DNA of 64,000 bases from Nocardia brasiliensis (GCF_011801125.1 NZ_CP046171.1:1612001-1676000); one strand, 5' to 3'. Positions 1 through 9,765 are shown, counted from the first letter of the stretch. Numbers and translations are program-made. Notes: generated from the letters alone by a model not told the origin.

Positions 1-96
1 CTCTTCGCAGAACTCCAGTGTGCGCGCGTAGTGGTCGGCCCACGGCCGCTGCCACTGGCTGGGGTTGCGGAGATCGAAGACGAGTCCGACGTCCAT
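1..96 (-). CDS. LLM-class flavin-dependent oxidoreductase, N-terminal fragment
   Basis: Only the first 32 codons are inside the window; the gene runs off the left edge. The ATG at 96 is preceded by a GGAG ribosome site about 6 nt upstream. The peptide begins MDVGLVFDLRNP and continues with a Q-W-x-R-P-W-A-x-H-Y-A segment, which resembles the N-terminus of luciferase-like (F420 or FMN dependent) monooxygenases and reductases. It is the last visible member of the minus-strand sugar/glycosyltransferase operon, 66 nt after the ketoreductase stop. It may act as a tailoring reductase or oxygenase of the polyketide. The family call rests on a short stretch and is moderate. Confidence 0.55.
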   Translation of the reverse strand, partial: MDVGLVFDLRNPSQWQRPWADHYARTLEFCEE

Positions 97-162
97 GTGT
101 GCTCCATTCTTCAGCTGTGCCACCGCATTTCACGCGAGCCGCGATGGCATCGTTGCTCCGGC

Positions 163-1167
163 TCAGCCGGTCGCTGTTTCGGTGCCGACCTGCTCGGCCG
201 CGCAGACCTCGATGGTCCGGCGCAGTGCGGTCTGCAGTGACACGGTCGGCTGCCAGCCGGTGACCGCGCGGAAGGCCGTGGAGTCGATGGTGATGTGCAC
301 CAGATCGCCCGCCTCGGCATGGGTGGGCGGCGGCACCGAGACGACGGGCACCCGCTCCCCGGTGCGCTCGGCGACCAGGTCCGCGATCGTGGCGAACAGC
401 TGCCCCAGCGGGATGCCGTGACCGGACCCGAGTACCCAGGCGCGCCCGGCCAATTCGGTGGTGTGCTCGGTCGCGGCCACCAGCGCCCTCGCGATGTCCT
501 CGACATAGACGACGTCGCGCTTGACGGTGCCGTCGTGCCACATGGTCAGCGGGTCGCCGGCCAGCGCGCGCCGGATCATCATCGAGACGACGCCTTTGTC
601 CCGCGCGGTCGCGCGCGGGCCACTGCCGAAGACCGTCGGCAGCCGGACCGAGACCGCCCGATGCGGTCCGGTCGCAAGCGAGTCGAGCAACAGTCGTTCC
701 GCTCGGAGCTTCTGCCGGTCGTATTCGCCTGAGGGAGCGTCGATCTCGGTGCCGTCGATGATCGCGCCCGCGCCCTTGCCGACCTGTGAGACGGCGCCTG
801 CGAAGACCACGCCGACCGGGTCGGTGCGCGGCTCGAGCGCCGCGACCAAGTCGGCGACGATGCCGACGTTGACCCGCTCGGCGGCGTCGTCGCCCTCGGC
901 GATCCGCCAGGTCGACGGGCCGTCGTTGATGTAGGCGACGCAGTGCACGACGATGTCGGCGTCGGCGACCACGCGGGCCACCACGCCTGGCGCGGTGAGG
1001 TCGGCGGTGCACACCTCGACCGTGGCCCGCGCGTCCTGCGGAATCGGGGCCGGATGCCGGGCGACCACGCGCAGCCGGATCGGGCGCGCGGCGAGTTCAC
1101 GCAGCACCGCCGAGCCGACGAAGCCGGTCGCGCCGAGCAGGGTGACCAGGGGAGGTGTCAGTGCCAC
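163..1167 (-). CDS. NAD-dependent sugar epimerase/dehydratase family, probable dTDP-hexose 4-ketoreductase
   Basis: This is a 334-residue extended short-chain dehydrogenase. Near the N-terminus a Rossmann motif (LLGATGFVGSAVLRELA) binds NAD(P), and the YDRQKL segment supplies the Tyr-x-x-x-Lys pair. The GTG start at 1167 overlaps the stop of the upstream epimerase gene, and the frame reads further upstream only as a shadow of that gene. In deoxysugar pathways such enzymes reduce the C-4 ketone as the last step before glycosyl transfer, like DnmV or UrdZ3. The neighbouring epimerase, glycosyltransferase, aminotransferase and 2,3-dehydratase support this role. The family is secure; the exact substrate is inferred. 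Confidence 0.8.
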   Translation of the reverse strand: MALTPPLVTLLGATGFVGSAVLRELAARPIRLRVVARHPAPIPQDARATVEVCTADLTAPGVVARVVADADIVVHCVAYINDGPSTWRIAEGDDAAERVNVGIVADLVAALEPRTDPVGVVFAGAVSQVGKGAGAIIDGTEIDAPSGEYDRQKLRAERLLLDSLATGPHRAVSVRLPTVFGSGPRATARDKGVVSMMIRRALAGDPLTMWHDGTVKRDVVYVEDIARALVAATEHTTELAGRAWVLGSGHGIPLGQLFATIADLVAERTGERVPVVSVPPPTHAEAGDLVHITIDSTAFRAVTGWQPTVSLQTALRRTIEVCAAEQVGTETATG

Positions 1168-1775
1168 AGCTTGGCCTCCAGCTCGAGGCAGGTCGCGTAG
1201 TCGGGCAGCAGGCCGCGTTCGCCCGCCTCCGCGAGAGTCAGGGCAGCTTGGTCTCTTTCGGATTGTTCGGGGCGCGGTATGCGGGGGATCGGCAGCCCGA
1301 TCTCCGGGTCGAGTGGGGAGACGGCCAGCTCGTTGGCGGCCTCGTATCCCTCCGACATCACGTAGACCACGATCGAATCGTCTTCCTGCGCGAGGAAGGC
1401 GTGACCGACCCCCATCGGAATGAACAGCGCCTTTGCCGTAGCGCCCGCGCTGCCCAATTCCGTTTGCTCCCAACGCCCGAAGGTCGGTGAGCCGACGCGC
1501 AGGTCGACCAGGTAGTCGGTGACGCGACCGTACGGGACGTAGACGTACTTCGAGCGCCCCGGCGGGGTGGTCGTGTAGTGGATGCCGCGCAGCACCCCGC
1601 GGGCCGAGACGTTGTGGCTGATGTCGCGGACCGGGAACAGGCCGTGGCCGAGCGCCGAGTCGAACGCGTCGATCTGGAACGGACTGGTGAAAAGCCCACG
1701 GCTGTCCCGATATACCGGCACGGAGAACTCCACCGCGCCCGCGATGCCGAGCTTTCTGACCTCGACCGGGCTCAT
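1158..1775 (-). CDS. dTDP-4-keto-6-deoxyhexose 3,5-epimerase (RmlC-like cupin)
   Basis: The 205-residue protein has the usual RmlC length and carries the family signature: the early VPVYRDSRGLF segment, HNVSARGVLRGIHYTTTP around residue 55 with the catalytic His, and YVYVPYGRVTDYLVDLR. The late IPMGVGHAF motif closes the cupin. It would epimerise C-3 and/or C-5 of a dTDP-4-keto-6-deoxy sugar and so give an L-sugar. Its ATG overlaps the stop of the glycosyltransferase gene by four bases, and its stop overlaps the ketoreductase start, so the three are translationally coupled. Some relatives epimerise only C-5; the sequence alone does not decide. Confidence 0.88.
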   Translation of the reverse strand: MSPVEVRKLGIAGAVEFSVPVYRDSRGLFTSPFQIDAFDSALGHGLFPVRDISHNVSARGVLRGIHYTTTPPGRSKYVYVPYGRVTDYLVDLRVGSPTFGRWEQTELGSAGATAKALFIPMGVGHAFLAQEDDSIVVYVMSEGYEAANELAVSPLDPEIGLPIPRIPRPEQSERDQAALTLAEAGERGLLPDYATCLELEAKLWH

Positions 1776-2962
1776 CGCGCACCCGCCTGCGCCGCGGTGA
1801 TCGCGGCCGCGATCCGTTCGATGACTGTGCTGGGGGAAGGCATGTCGTGCATCTCCTGAGCTACCTCGGTGCAGGCGTCGTGCTGGGATTCGGAGTCGAG
1901 CAGCTTGCCGAGCGACTGTTCGATGCTGCTCGCGCCGATCTCACCGGCGTCGAGCCGCAGCGCAACGCCGCGGGTCGTGGCGATCTGGGCGTTGGTATCG
2001 CTGTCGGTGCCGCGATCCGGGAGGACCAGCTGGGGGACACCGGCATCCAGCGCCGCGTACATGCTGCCCGCCCCGCCGTGATGGACAACGGCCGCACAGG
2101 ATTCCAGCACGGCGCGCAAGGGCAGCCACGGCACCGGGCGCACATACTCGGGCAACGGGCCGGGCAGGGTGGCATCGCCGGTCATCAGGATGATCTCGAC
2201 GTCCAGGTCCGCGGCGCCCTTGATGATGTGGCGCAGCAGCGTGCCGTCCCCATAGGTCGCGGTCAGCGAGCCGAGGGTGACCGCGACCCGGCGGCGCCCG
2301 GTGCGCGGCGCACGCACCCAGGCAGGCAGTTCCCCGCCGCCGTTGTAGGGCAGGTAGCGCATGGCCTCGATGCGGTCCGCGTAGGTTTCCGTCGGCGCGG
2401 GTGTGCTGCGCTGGTGGATGGCCTCGAGCGAGGGTGGGCTGACGTCGATCTCGATATCGGCCTCGACGCATTCGGCGACGCCGAGATCGGTTGCGGCGCT
2501 GTGCAGATGGGCCAGCGCGGGGCCATAGGTGGGCCAGCGCGTGCCGAGGCCGTGCATGACGGCCGTCGTGCCCGTCGCGCGCGCCGCGACCAGACCGGCG
2601 ACCGCCATGGGCGTGTACACCACGGCGTCGGCGGCCCATTCCCGGACGGCCTCGACCAGCCCGCCGAGCATGAGATTGCCGGTCTCGCCGAACGCCGCCG
2701 CGAACTGGGCGTGCAGCTGCGCCGGCGACAAGGTCTCGGTCATGTCGGTCTCGCCGATCCGGCGCACGATCTCCTCGTACGGCCGCGCCGATGCGCCGTC
2801 GTCCACGGCGACCGCGTGCAATCCGGCCGCCACCGCGGCGGGCAGCGCCGGACCGGTACAGGCCACCCGCACCTCGTGTCCGGCGGCGAGTGCCGCCCGC
2901 GCGAAGGGCACCAGCGGCAACAGATGTGATGTGCCGGGCAATGTCGTGAGCAGGAATCGCAT
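1772..2962 (-). CDS. Glycosyltransferase, GT1 family (macrolide/aromatic polyketide type)
   Basis: The chosen start is the ATG at 2962, preceded by GAAAGG; it gives 396 residues beginning MRFLLTTLPGTSHLLPL, typical of EryCIII/UrdGT-like enzymes. The frame is open for a further 78 codons upstream, but those are not family-like and cover the promoter region. The C-terminal nucleotide-sugar site is clear: PWLPLRAVLESCAAVVHHGG followed by AGSMYAALDAGVPQLVLP. It should move a dTDP-deoxysugar onto the polyketide aglycone. It is first in the minus-strand operon and divergent from the polyketide genes. No EryCII/DnmQ-like auxiliary protein is in the window. Confidence 0.88.
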   Translation of the reverse strand: MRFLLTTLPGTSHLLPLVPFARAALAAGHEVRVACTGPALPAAVAAGLHAVAVDDGASARPYEEIVRRIGETDMTETLSPAQLHAQFAAAFGETGNLMLGGLVEAVREWAADAVVYTPMAVAGLVAARATGTTAVMHGLGTRWPTYGPALAHLHSAATDLGVAECVEADIEIDVSPPSLEAIHQRSTPAPTETYADRIEAMRYLPYNGGGELPAWVRAPRTGRRRVAVTLGSLTATYGDGTLLRHIIKGAADLDVEIILMTGDATLPGPLPEYVRPVPWLPLRAVLESCAAVVHHGGAGSMYAALDAGVPQLVLPDRGTDSDTNAQIATTRGVALRLDAGEIGASSIEQSLGKLLDSESQHDACTEVAQEMHDMPSPSTVIERIAAAITAAQAGAR

Positions 2963-3479
2963 CGCGATCGGTACCTTTCGGATATGTCGTGGGTCTGGCC
3001 TGCGGCTGTCGCGGCGGGTCCGACGAATGAGACCGCGGGCCGCATATTCGCCGGTGCGCGGAAAAACCTCGCGACGGCGCAGCGCGCGGCGGCGAGTCGG
3101 CGGTATCGAACTCAGCACCATAATCTCCAGCGCGCCACTGAAAGGGCAATACCGAGTTCTGCATATTTGTGTCAATTCTTGGTCAAATCCGAGCATGTGC
3201 CCGCCGGCCGGCGGGCGGAGCGAATTGACAGTTCGCTGACACTCCCTGTGCTCTACCGGATTTCGGCTATACGGAGTGGCGTCGAAAGTTTGACAATGTC
3301 CTGACCGATTCGAATCTTGATTATTGTCGGCGCCTTCAAGATCATGGAAGCCGGGGTCGAAATCGCTACCCGCCGCGTGGAGTAACGAATCCTCGCCAGT
3401 GCAGTCCGCAGTCCGCTCGCCGCGATCGGCGATTTTCTGGGATTGCGAGCGTCGAATCTAGTAGAAGGAGACAACTCCG
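2963..3479. promoter_or_regulatory. Divergent promoter region between sugar operon and type II PKS operon
   Basis: These 517 bases hold no gene and separate two outward-reading operons. Three TTGACA hexamers are visible: 3225-3230 and 3290-3295 on the plus strand, and 3170-3175 read on the minus strand. The minus one has a TATTGC about 18 bases downstream, a fair -10 for the glycosyltransferase operon. The plus ones have only weak -10 matches. The region is more AT-rich than its flanks. The two OmpR-type regulators of this cluster are the obvious candidates to bind here, as JadR1/LanI-type proteins do in related clusters, but no specific site could be assigned. Confidence 0.5.
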
Positions 3480-3806
3480 ATGCACAGCACATTGATTGTG
3501 GCGCGGATGGATCCCGGATCACATCGGCAGGTCGCGGACCTGTTCGCCGAATTCGATGGCACGGAGATGCCGCACCGCATGGGTACCCGTCGCAGGCAGC
3601 TGTTCTATTACCGCGGACTCTATTTCCACCTGCAGGATTTCGACGCCGCGGACGGCGGCGAGCGGATCGAGGAGGCCAAGACCGATCCGCGCTTCGTCGG
3701 CATCAGCGCCGACCTGAAGCCGTTCATCGAGGCCTACGACCCGCAGTGGCGCACCCCCTCCGACGCCATGGCCACCCGGTTCTACAGCTGGGCAGCCGAA
3801 TCGTGA
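3480..3806 (+). CDS. TcmI/JadI-family polyketide cyclase
   Basis: The 108-residue protein starts [14 protein letters not shown] and contains [20 protein letters not shown] and YFHLQDFD, the hallmark of the small ferredoxin-like-fold cyclases JadI, LanF and UrdF. These close a later ring of the aromatic polyketide, giving the angular fourth ring in angucyclines. The ATG has a strong AGAAGGAGA ribosome site. It is the first gene of the polyketide operon and its stop overlaps the KS-alpha GTG. A cyclase placed directly before KS-alpha is the order in landomycin and urdamycin clusters, which favours an angucycline-type product. Confidence 0.9.
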   Translation: MHSTLIVARMDPGSHRQVADLFAEFDGTEMPHRMGTRRRQLFYYRGLYFHLQDFDAADGGERIEEAKTDPRFVGISADLKPFIEAYDPQWRTPSDAMATRFYSWAAES

Positions 3807-5074
3807 ACGAGCGAAGAGTCGTCGTCACCGGCATGGAGGTGCTCGCACCCGGCGGCGTCGGTCGCGACGCGTTCTGGGATCTGCTGAGCGCGGGCCGCAC
3901 GGCGACCCGGGGCATCACCTTCTTCGATCCGGCGCCGTTCCGGTCCAAGATCGCCGCGGAGGTCGACTTCGATCCCGAGGCCAACGGCCTCAGCCCGCAG
4001 CAGGTCCGGCGGATGGACCGGGCCGCGCAGTTCGTCGCCGTCGCGGCACGTGATGCGGTGTGCGACAGTGGGATCGACCTCAACCGCTATGACCCGTACC
4101 GGGTCGGTGTCACGATCGGCACCGCGGTCGGCGCGGCCACCAGCCTGGACTGGGAATACCGCGTGGTCAGCGATGCCGGCCGGCTGCATCTGGTCGACCA
4201 CGAATACGCCGTGCCGCACCTGTACAACTGCCTGGTGCCGAGCTCGTTCGCCGCGGAGGTGGCCGAGCTGGTCGGGGCGCGCGGAGCTACCACGGTGATC
4301 TCGACCGGCTGCACCTCCGGCCTCGACTCGGTCGGCTACGCGGTGGATCTGATCCGCGAGGGCACCGCCGATGTCATGGTGGCGGGCGCCACCGACGCGC
4401 CGATCTCCCCGATCACCGTCGCCAGCTTCGACGCGATCAAGGCGACCTCGCCGCGCAACGACGAGCCTGGCACCGCTTCGCGTCCGTTCGACGGCACCCG
4501 CAACGGCTTCGTGCTCGGCGAGGGCGCCGCGGTGTTCGTGCTCGAGGAGCTCGAGTCGGCCAAGCGGCGCGGCGCGCGCATCTATGCCGAGATCGCGGGC
4601 TACGCGACCCGCAGCAACGCCTACCACATGACCGGACTGCGGCCCGACGGCGTCGAGATGGCCGAGGCCATCCGGGTCGCCATGCACGAGGCCGAGATGA
4701 ACCCGGACGAGATCGACTACATCAACGCGCACGGCTCGGGCACCAAGCAGAACGACCGGCACGAGACCGCGGCCTTCAAGCGCAGCCTCGGGCAGCGGGC
4801 CTACGAGGTGCCGGTGAGCTCGATCAAATCGATGGTCGGGCATTCGCTCGGCGCGATCGGCTCGATCGAGATCGCCGCCTCGATTCTGGCGATGACGCAC
4901 AACACCGTGCCGCCGACGGCGAACCTGCACACCCCGGACCCGGAGTGCGATCTGGACTATGTGCCGCTGACAGCGCGCGAGCACGTGACCGACGCGGTGC
5001 TGACCGTGGGTAGCGGGTTCGGCGGTTTCCAGAGCGCGATGGTGCTGGCCCGCGCCGAACGGAGCGCGGCATGA
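3803..5074 (+). CDS. Type II PKS ketosynthase KS-alpha
   Basis: The 423-residue protein has the normal KS-alpha length from the GTG at 3803, which overlaps the cyclase stop; the longer open frame upstream is a shadow of the cyclase. The catalytic Cys170 lies in [12 protein letters not shown], and the two histidines in INAHGSGT and [10 protein letters not shown]. With KS-beta it forms the heterodimer that decarboxylates malonyl-ACP and extends the poly-beta-ketone chain in the cytoplasm. It overlaps the KS-beta start by four bases, as expected for subunits made in equal amounts. All catalytic residues are present. Confidence 0.97.
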   Translation: MNERRVVVTGMEVLAPGGVGRDAFWDLLSAGRTATRGITFFDPAPFRSKIAAEVDFDPEANGLSPQQVRRMDRAAQFVAVAARDAVCDSGIDLNRYDPYRVGVTIGTAVGAATSLDWEYRVVSDAGRLHLVDHEYAVPHLYNCLVPSSFAAEVAELVGARGATTVISTGCTSGLDSVGYAVDLIREGTADVMVAGATDAPISPITVASFDAIKATSPRNDEPGTASRPFDGTRNGFVLGEGAAVFVLEELESAKRRGARIYAEIAGYATRSNAYHMTGLRPDGVEMAEAIRVAMHEAEMNPDEIDYINAHGSGTKQNDRHETAAFKRSLGQRAYEVPVSSIKSMVGHSLGAIGSIEIAASILAMTHNTVPPTANLHTPDPECDLDYVPLTAREHVTDAVLTVGSGFGGFQSAMVLARAERSAA

Positions 5075-6270
5075 CGCGGGCGGTGGTCACCGGATTCGGC
5101 GTCGCGGCACCGAACGGCCTTGGTGCGGAGCAGTATTGGGCCGCGACCGTGGCGGGTAAGTCGGGCATCGCCAGGGTGTCCCGGTTCGACCCGAGCGGAT
5201 ATCCGTCCCAGCTCGCCGGTGAGGTCCCCGGCTTCGAGGCCGCCGAGCATCTGCCGGGCAGGCTGCTGCCGCAGACGGATCGGATGACCCAGCTGGCCTT
5301 GGCCGCGACGGACTGGGCGTTCGCCGATGCCGGACTGACGCCGGACCGGTTGCCGGAATTCGACATGGGCGTGATCACCGCCAGCTCGGCCGGTGGGTTC
5401 GAGTTCGGTCAGCGCGAGCTGCGCAACCTCTGGCAGCGCGGCGGCCAGTACGTCAGCGCGTACCAGTCCTTCGCCTGGTTCTACGCCGTGAACAGCGGCC
5501 AGATCGCGATTCGCAACGGCATGAAGGGACCGGCCAGCGTGCTGGTCAGCGATCAGGCGGGCGGACTGGACGCCGTCGCCGCGGCCCGGCGCGCGATTCG
5601 CAAGGGCACCAGCACCATCGTGACGGGCGCGATCGACTCGTCGCTGTGCCCGTGGGGCTGGATCGGGCAGCAGGCGAGCGGGCGATTGAGCACCAGCGAC
5701 GACCCGGCCGACGCCTACCTGCCCTTCGATGCCCGCGCGAACGGGCACGTGCCCGGCGAGGGCGGCGCGATCCTGCTCGTCGAGTCCGATGCGCACGCGC
5801 GGGCCCGCGGTGCCCGCGCCTACGGCGAGATCGCCGGCTACGCGGCGACTTTCGATCCGGCGGGGCCGGGCTTGCGCAAGGCGATCGAGGCGGCGCTGGC
5901 CGATGCCGGGCGGACACCGGCGGACATCGACGTGGTGTTCGCCGACGCGGCCGGCTTGCCGGAACTCGATCGCGATGAGGCGCGGGCGATTTCGGAAGTA
6001 TTCGGGGCCGGCGCCGTGCCGGTCACCGCGCCGAAGACGATGACCGGCCGGTTGTACTCCGGTGCCGGGCCGCTCGATCTCGTCGCCGCGCTGCTGACCA
6101 TGCGCCACGGCCTGATCCCACCGACGGTCAACATCGAGGCCGATCCCGAGGCGCGGATGGACCTGGTGCTCGGCCAGGCCCGCCCGGCCGAGGTGCGCAC
6201 CGCGCTGGTCCTGGCGCGGGGCTACGGCGGATTCAACTCCGCGCTCGTGCTGAGCAACGAAAACTCATGA
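5071..6270 (+). CDS. Type II PKS chain length factor KS-beta
   Basis: This 399-residue ketosynthase homologue has Gln162 ([11 protein letters not shown]) where KS-alpha has its cysteine, the diagnostic exchange of chain length factors. The C-terminal histidine motifs are also degenerate, while the [11 protein letters not shown] ending is kept. It pairs with KS-alpha, primes the chain by malonyl decarboxylation and sets the number of extensions. Together with the cyclase and aromatase types, a decaketide is expected, but length cannot be read directly from this sequence. The gene starts at an ATGA overlap with KS-alpha. Confidence 0.96.
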   Translation: MTRAVVTGFGVAAPNGLGAEQYWAATVAGKSGIARVSRFDPSGYPSQLAGEVPGFEAAEHLPGRLLPQTDRMTQLALAATDWAFADAGLTPDRLPEFDMGVITASSAGGFEFGQRELRNLWQRGGQYVSAYQSFAWFYAVNSGQIAIRNGMKGPASVLVSDQAGGLDAVAAARRAIRKGTSTIVTGAIDSSLCPWGWIGQQASGRLSTSDDPADAYLPFDARANGHVPGEGGAILLVESDAHARARGARAYGEIAGYAATFDPAGPGLRKAIEAALADAGRTPADIDVVFADAAGLPELDRDEARAISEVFGAGAVPVTAPKTMTGRLYSGAGPLDLVAALLTMRHGLIPPTVNIEADPEARMDLVLGQARPAEVRTALVLARGYGGFNSALVLSNENS

Positions 6271-6282
6271 AGGAGAACAACA

Positions 6283-6540
6283 ATGGCTGACGGATTCACA
6301 CTCACCGACCTGGGCCGGATCATGCTCGAGGCCGCGGGCGACGACGGGGTCGACTTCACCGAGCCCGTGCTCGACGTGCTCTTCGACGACCTCGGTTACG
6401 ACTCGCTCGCGCTGCTCGAGGCCAGCGGCCGGATCGAGCGCGAGTTCGACATCTCGCTGGACGAGGACACCCTGCTCGCCGCCACCACGCCGCGGGCACT
6501 GATCGGTGCCGTCAACGCGCGGCTCGCGAACGCGGCCTGA
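6283..6540 (+). CDS. Type II PKS acyl carrier protein
   Basis: The 85-residue acidic protein carries the phosphopantetheine site at Ser41 in DDLGYDSLALLE. The ATG follows an AAGGAG ribosome site 12 bases after the KS-beta stop. It tethers malonyl units and the growing polyketide to the KS-alpha/beta pair. No phosphopantetheinyl transferase or malonyl transferase of the type II kind is visible in the window, so these are presumably borrowed from fatty acid metabolism, as is common for such clusters. Confidence 0.96.
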   Translation: MADGFTLTDLGRIMLEAAGDDGVDFTEPVLDVLFDDLGYDSLALLEASGRIEREFDISLDEDTLLAATTPRALIGAVNARLANAA

Positions 6541-6552
6541 GGAGGAGCACAG

Positions 6553-7338
6553 ATGTCGAAGATCGAAGCGCCCGTCGCCCTGGTGACCGGGGCGACCAGC
6601 GGTATCGGACTGGCCGTCGCCCGCCTGCTCGGCGGCTCGGGACACCGGGTGTTCATCGGCGCGCGCACCGAGGAGAACGTGATCGCCACGGTGAAACAGA
6701 TGCGCTCGGAAGGACTTACGGTGGACGGCGCCGCGGTGGATGTGCGCTCCGACGCCGAGGTGCAGCAGTTCGTCCAGGCCGCTGTCGACGCGTTCGGGTC
6801 GATCGATGTGCTGGTGAACAACGCGGGCCGCAGCGGCGGCGGCGTCACCGCCGATCTCACCGCCGAACTCTGGAACGACGTCATCGAGACCAATCTGACC
6901 AGCGTATTCCGGCTGACCCGCGAGGTGCTCAACACCGGCGGCATGCGCACGAAGAACCGCGGCCGGATCGTCAACATCGCCTCCACCGCGGGCAAGCAGG
7001 GCGTGGTGCTCGGCGCGCCGTACTCGGCGTCGAAGCACGGCGTCGTCGGCTTCACCAAGGCGCTCGGTAATGAGCTGGCCCCCACCGGCATCACGGTCAA
7101 CGCCGTGTGCCCCGGTTACGTGGAGACGCCTATGGCGGCGCGGGTCCGGCAGGGATACGCCGACGCCTACGGCAAGAGCGAGGCCGAGATCCTGGAGAAG
7201 TTCCAGGCCAAGATCCCACTCGGGCGCTACTCCACCCCGGAGGAGGTGGCCGGATTGGTCGGCTACCTGACCACCGACACGGCCGCATCCATCACGGCGC
7301 AAGCGTTGAACGTCTGCGGCGGACTTGGCAATTTCTGA
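6553..7338 (+). CDS. Polyketide C-9 ketoreductase (ActIII-type SDR)
   Basis: The 261-residue classical short-chain dehydrogenase has the NADP motif TGATSGIG near residue 12, NNAG, and the catalytic Ser plus Tyr157/Lys161 in PYSASKHG. It ends ALNVCGGLGNF, typical of ActIII/UrdD reductases. It reduces the C-9 carbonyl of the nascent polyketide, which fixes the first-ring fold. A ribosome site GAGGAG lies just upstream, 12 bases after the ACP gene. The position between ACP and the didomain aromatase is the conserved angucycline order. Confidence 0.94.
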   Translation: MSKIEAPVALVTGATSGIGLAVARLLGGSGHRVFIGARTEENVIATVKQMRSEGLTVDGAAVDVRSDAEVQQFVQAAVDAFGSIDVLVNNAGRSGGGVTADLTAELWNDVIETNLTSVFRLTREVLNTGGMRTKNRGRIVNIASTAGKQGVVLGAPYSASKHGVVGFTKALGNELAPTGITVNAVCPGYVETPMAARVRQGYADAYGKSEAEILEKFQAKIPLGRYSTPEEVAGLVGYLTTDTAASITAQALNVCGGLGNF

Positions 7339-7359
7339 GCTCGAGGAGTAGGTAATTCG

Positions 7360-8307
7360 ATGACCACCAGCAGCACCATGCGCGAGGTCGAGCACGAGAT
7401 CGAGATCGCCGCACCCGCCGACACGGTGTACGCGCTGATCGCCGATGTCGGCAGCTGGCCGCGCATCTTCGGTCCGACGATCTACGTCGAGCACCTGGAG
7501 CAGACCGAGGGCAGCGAGCGGATCCGGGTCTGGGCCACCGCCAACGGCACCGCGAAGAACTGGACCTCACGCCGCACGCTCGATCCGACGGCCCGGAAAA
7601 TCACCTTCCAGCAAGAGGTTTCGGCGCCGCCGGTGGCCTTCATGAGCGGCGCGTGGCTGATCGAGGCGCGTTCGGCGAACTCCGCCCTGGTCCGGCTGCA
7701 ACACACCTACCGCGCCGTGGACGATGATCCGGACGGTCTCGCCTGGATCGACGAGGCGGTCGACCGCAATTCGCGCAGTGAACTGGAGGGGCTGCGGGTC
7801 GAGCTCGAATTCGCTTATGCCGCGACGGAGGCCACCTTCTCCTTCGAGGACTCGGTGCAGATCGCCGGGTCGGCCACACGGGCATACGAATTCATCGATC
7901 AGGCACAGCTGTGGACCGAGCGGCTGCCGCACGTCGCCGCGGCGCGGCTGGAAGAACCCGCACCCGGCTTGCAGACACTCGAGATGGACACCAAGACGCG
8001 CGACGGCTCGGTGCACACCACGAAGTCCTATCGGGTCACCTGCCCGCACCACTCGATCGTCTACAAGCAGGTGACCCTGCCGGCGCTGATGTCGTTGCAC
8101 ACGGGGCGGTGGACCTTCGCCGAGAACGCCGACGGCGTGCTGGCGACCTCGCAGCACACCGTCACGATCAACACCGAGCGGATCGCCTCGATCCTCGGCG
8201 CGGACAAGACGCTAGAGGATGCCAAGGATTTCGTGCGGAACGCGTTGAGCACCAACAGCATGACCACTTTGCGGCACGCGAAGTCCTTCGCCGAGCGACG
8301 CGACTGA
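7360..8307 (+). CDS. Didomain aromatase/cyclase (SRPBCC fold)
   Basis: The 315-residue protein consists of two Bet v1-like (SRPBCC) halves: residues about 5-150 beginning HEIEIAAPADTVYALIADVGSWP, and about 160-310 beginning FEDSVQIAGSATRAYEFIDQ. This is the layout of ActVII, UrdL and LanL, which bind the C-9 reduced polyketide and catalyse first-ring cyclisation and aromatisation. Didomain forms go with reducing pathways, in agreement with the adjacent ketoreductase. It is followed three bases later by the first hydroxylase gene. Confidence 0.93.
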   Translation: MTTSSTMREVEHEIEIAAPADTVYALIADVGSWPRIFGPTIYVEHLEQTEGSERIRVWATANGTAKNWTSRRTLDPTARKITFQQEVSAPPVAFMSGAWLIEARSANSALVRLQHTYRAVDDDPDGLAWIDEAVDRNSRSELEGLRVELEFAYAATEATFSFEDSVQIAGSATRAYEFIDQAQLWTERLPHVAAARLEEPAPGLQTLEMDTKTRDGSVHTTKSYRVTCPHHSIVYKQVTLPALMSLHTGRWTFAENADGVLATSQHTVTINTERIASILGADKTLEDAKDFVRNALSTNSMTTLRHAKSFAERRD

Positions 8308-8310
8308 CAG

Positions 8311-9765
8311 ATGATCGAACAGACGCAGGTAGTCGTCGTCGGCGCGGGCCCGGTCGGGCTCATGCTGGCGGGTGAGTTGCGCCTCGGCGGCGTCGAGGTG
8401 GTGGTGCTGGAGGCGCGTGCGACGCCGTCGACGGAGTCGCGGGCCTCGACCCTGCACGCGCGGACGATGGAGATCTTCGACGCCCGCGGCCTGGTCGACG
8501 CGCTCGGCACCGTGCCGAACGAACCGCGCGGCCACTTCGGGGGCATCGCGCTCGATCTCACCATGCCGAGCCGGTTTCCCGGACAGTGGAAGGTACCGCA
8601 GACCAGAACCGTTGAGTTGTTGCATGATTGGGCCGTCGCGCTGGGGGCCGAGGTCCGGCGCGGCTGGTCGGTGTCGGCGGTGCGCGACGACGGTGCCTTC
8701 GTCGAGGTTCACGCGCGGACCACGGCCGGTACCCGAGTGCTGCGTGCGGACTTCGTCGTCGGCTGCGACGGCGCGGACAGCACGGTGCGCGCGTGTACCG
8801 GCATGGCGTTCGAGGGCAGGGCGGCGACCCGCGAACTGCTGCGCGCGGACGTGGCGGGACTGGCCGTCGAGGACCGGCGATTCCAGCGCTACGAGCACGG
8901 ATTCGCCACGGCGGTCACGAATCCCGCCGGCATCACCCGGGTGATGGTGCATCGCTTCGGTACCGGTGGCGCCGAGCGGGTGGGCGAGCCGTCCTTCGAT
9001 GCGGTCGTCGCGGCGTGGCAGCAGGTCACCGGTGAGGCGATCGGGCATGGAAAGCCGCTGTGGGTGAACGCCTTCGACGATGCGAGCAAACAGGTGCGGG
9101 CCTACCGCGCCGGGCGCGTGCTGTTCGCGGGCGATGCCGCGCATCAGCAGATGCCCAGCGGCGGTCAAGCGCTGAACCTAGGCCTGCAGGATGCCGTGAA
9201 CCTGGGTTGGAAGCTGGCCCGCGCCATCGACGCGCGGGCCGAGCACCTGCTCGATACCTATCACGCCGAACGCAGTGCGGTCGGCGCGCGAATCTTGTCG
9301 AACATCCGGGTGCAAACCGAATTGTTGCTCGGCGGGCCGGAAGTCGAGTCGCTGCGGACCATGCTGCGGGACCTGATCGCGGCGGAGCCGGTGCGTGCGC
9401 ACCTAGCCGGGATGGTCAGCGGATTGGACGTGCGCTATCCCGCGGAACCGGGGGAGCACCCCTGGCTCGGCCTCCGGCTGCCCGAAGTGCGGCTGCGCGA
9501 GCCCGCCGGGACGAGCGGCGCGGCACTGCGCACCGGGGCCGGCCTCGTGCTCGGCTTCGGCCCCGCACAGGTCGAGGCGCTGGCGAAGGTGGTGGCGCCC
9601 TGGTCCAAGCGGGTCGTCGTGGCCGAGGTCGCCGCCGGTGCCGAGATCGGCACCGAGGCGGTGCTGGTACGGCCGGACGGCTATGTGAGCTGGGCGGGTT
9701 CCGCGGACGCGGACCTCGACGGCCGGCTGCGCCACTGGTTCGGGCCGCCCGGTGCCGAGCACTGA
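8311..9765 (+). CDS. FAD-dependent aromatic polyketide hydroxylase (PgaE/UrdE/LanE-type)
   Basis: This 484-residue flavoprotein monooxygenase has the FAD dinucleotide motif VVVGAGPVGLMLAGELRLGG at the N-terminus, the DG motif VGCDGADSTVR near residue 150, and the GD motif RVLFAGDAAHQQMPSGGQ near residue 270. The C-terminal thioredoxin-like domain of this family is present (LVRPDGYVSWAG). Relatives hydroxylate C-12 of angucyclinone intermediates using NADPH and oxygen. It sits where urdE/lanE-type genes occur and ends 28 bases before a second, similar hydroxylase. Assignment to a particular ring position is inference. Confidence 0.9.
   Translation: MIEQTQVVVVGAGPVGLMLAGELRLGGVEVVVLEARATPSTESRASTLHARTMEIFDARGLVDALGTVPNEPRGHFGGIALDLTMPSRFPGQWKVPQTRTVELLHDWAVALGAEVRRGWSVSAVRDDGAFVEVHARTTAGTRVLRADFVVGCDGADSTVRACTGMAFEGRAATRELLRADVAGLAVEDRRFQRYEHGFATAVTNPAGITRVMVHRFGTGGAERVGEPSFDAVVAAWQQVTGEAIGHGKPLWVNAFDDASKQVRAYRAGRVLFAGDAAHQQMPSGGQALNLGLQDAVNLGWKLARAIDARAEHLLDTYHAERSAVGARILSNIRVQTELLLGGPEVESLRTMLRDLIAAEPVRAHLAGMVSGLDVRYPAEPGEHPWLGLRLPEVRLREPAGTSGAALRTGAGLVLGFGPAQVEALAKVVAPWSKRVVVAEVAAGAEIGTEAVLVRPDGYVSWAGSADADLDGRLRHWFGPPGAEH

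Noticed and set aside
163-1782. A 539-codon start for the sugar ketoreductase
   Set aside because: The extra 200 residues are an out-of-frame reading of the 3,5-epimerase gene; the Rossmann motif begins right after the GTG at 1167.
3443-3802. N-terminal extension of KS-alpha
   Set aside because: It overlaps the whole cyclase gene in another frame; the GTG at 3803 gives the standard KS-alpha length with a stop/start overlap.
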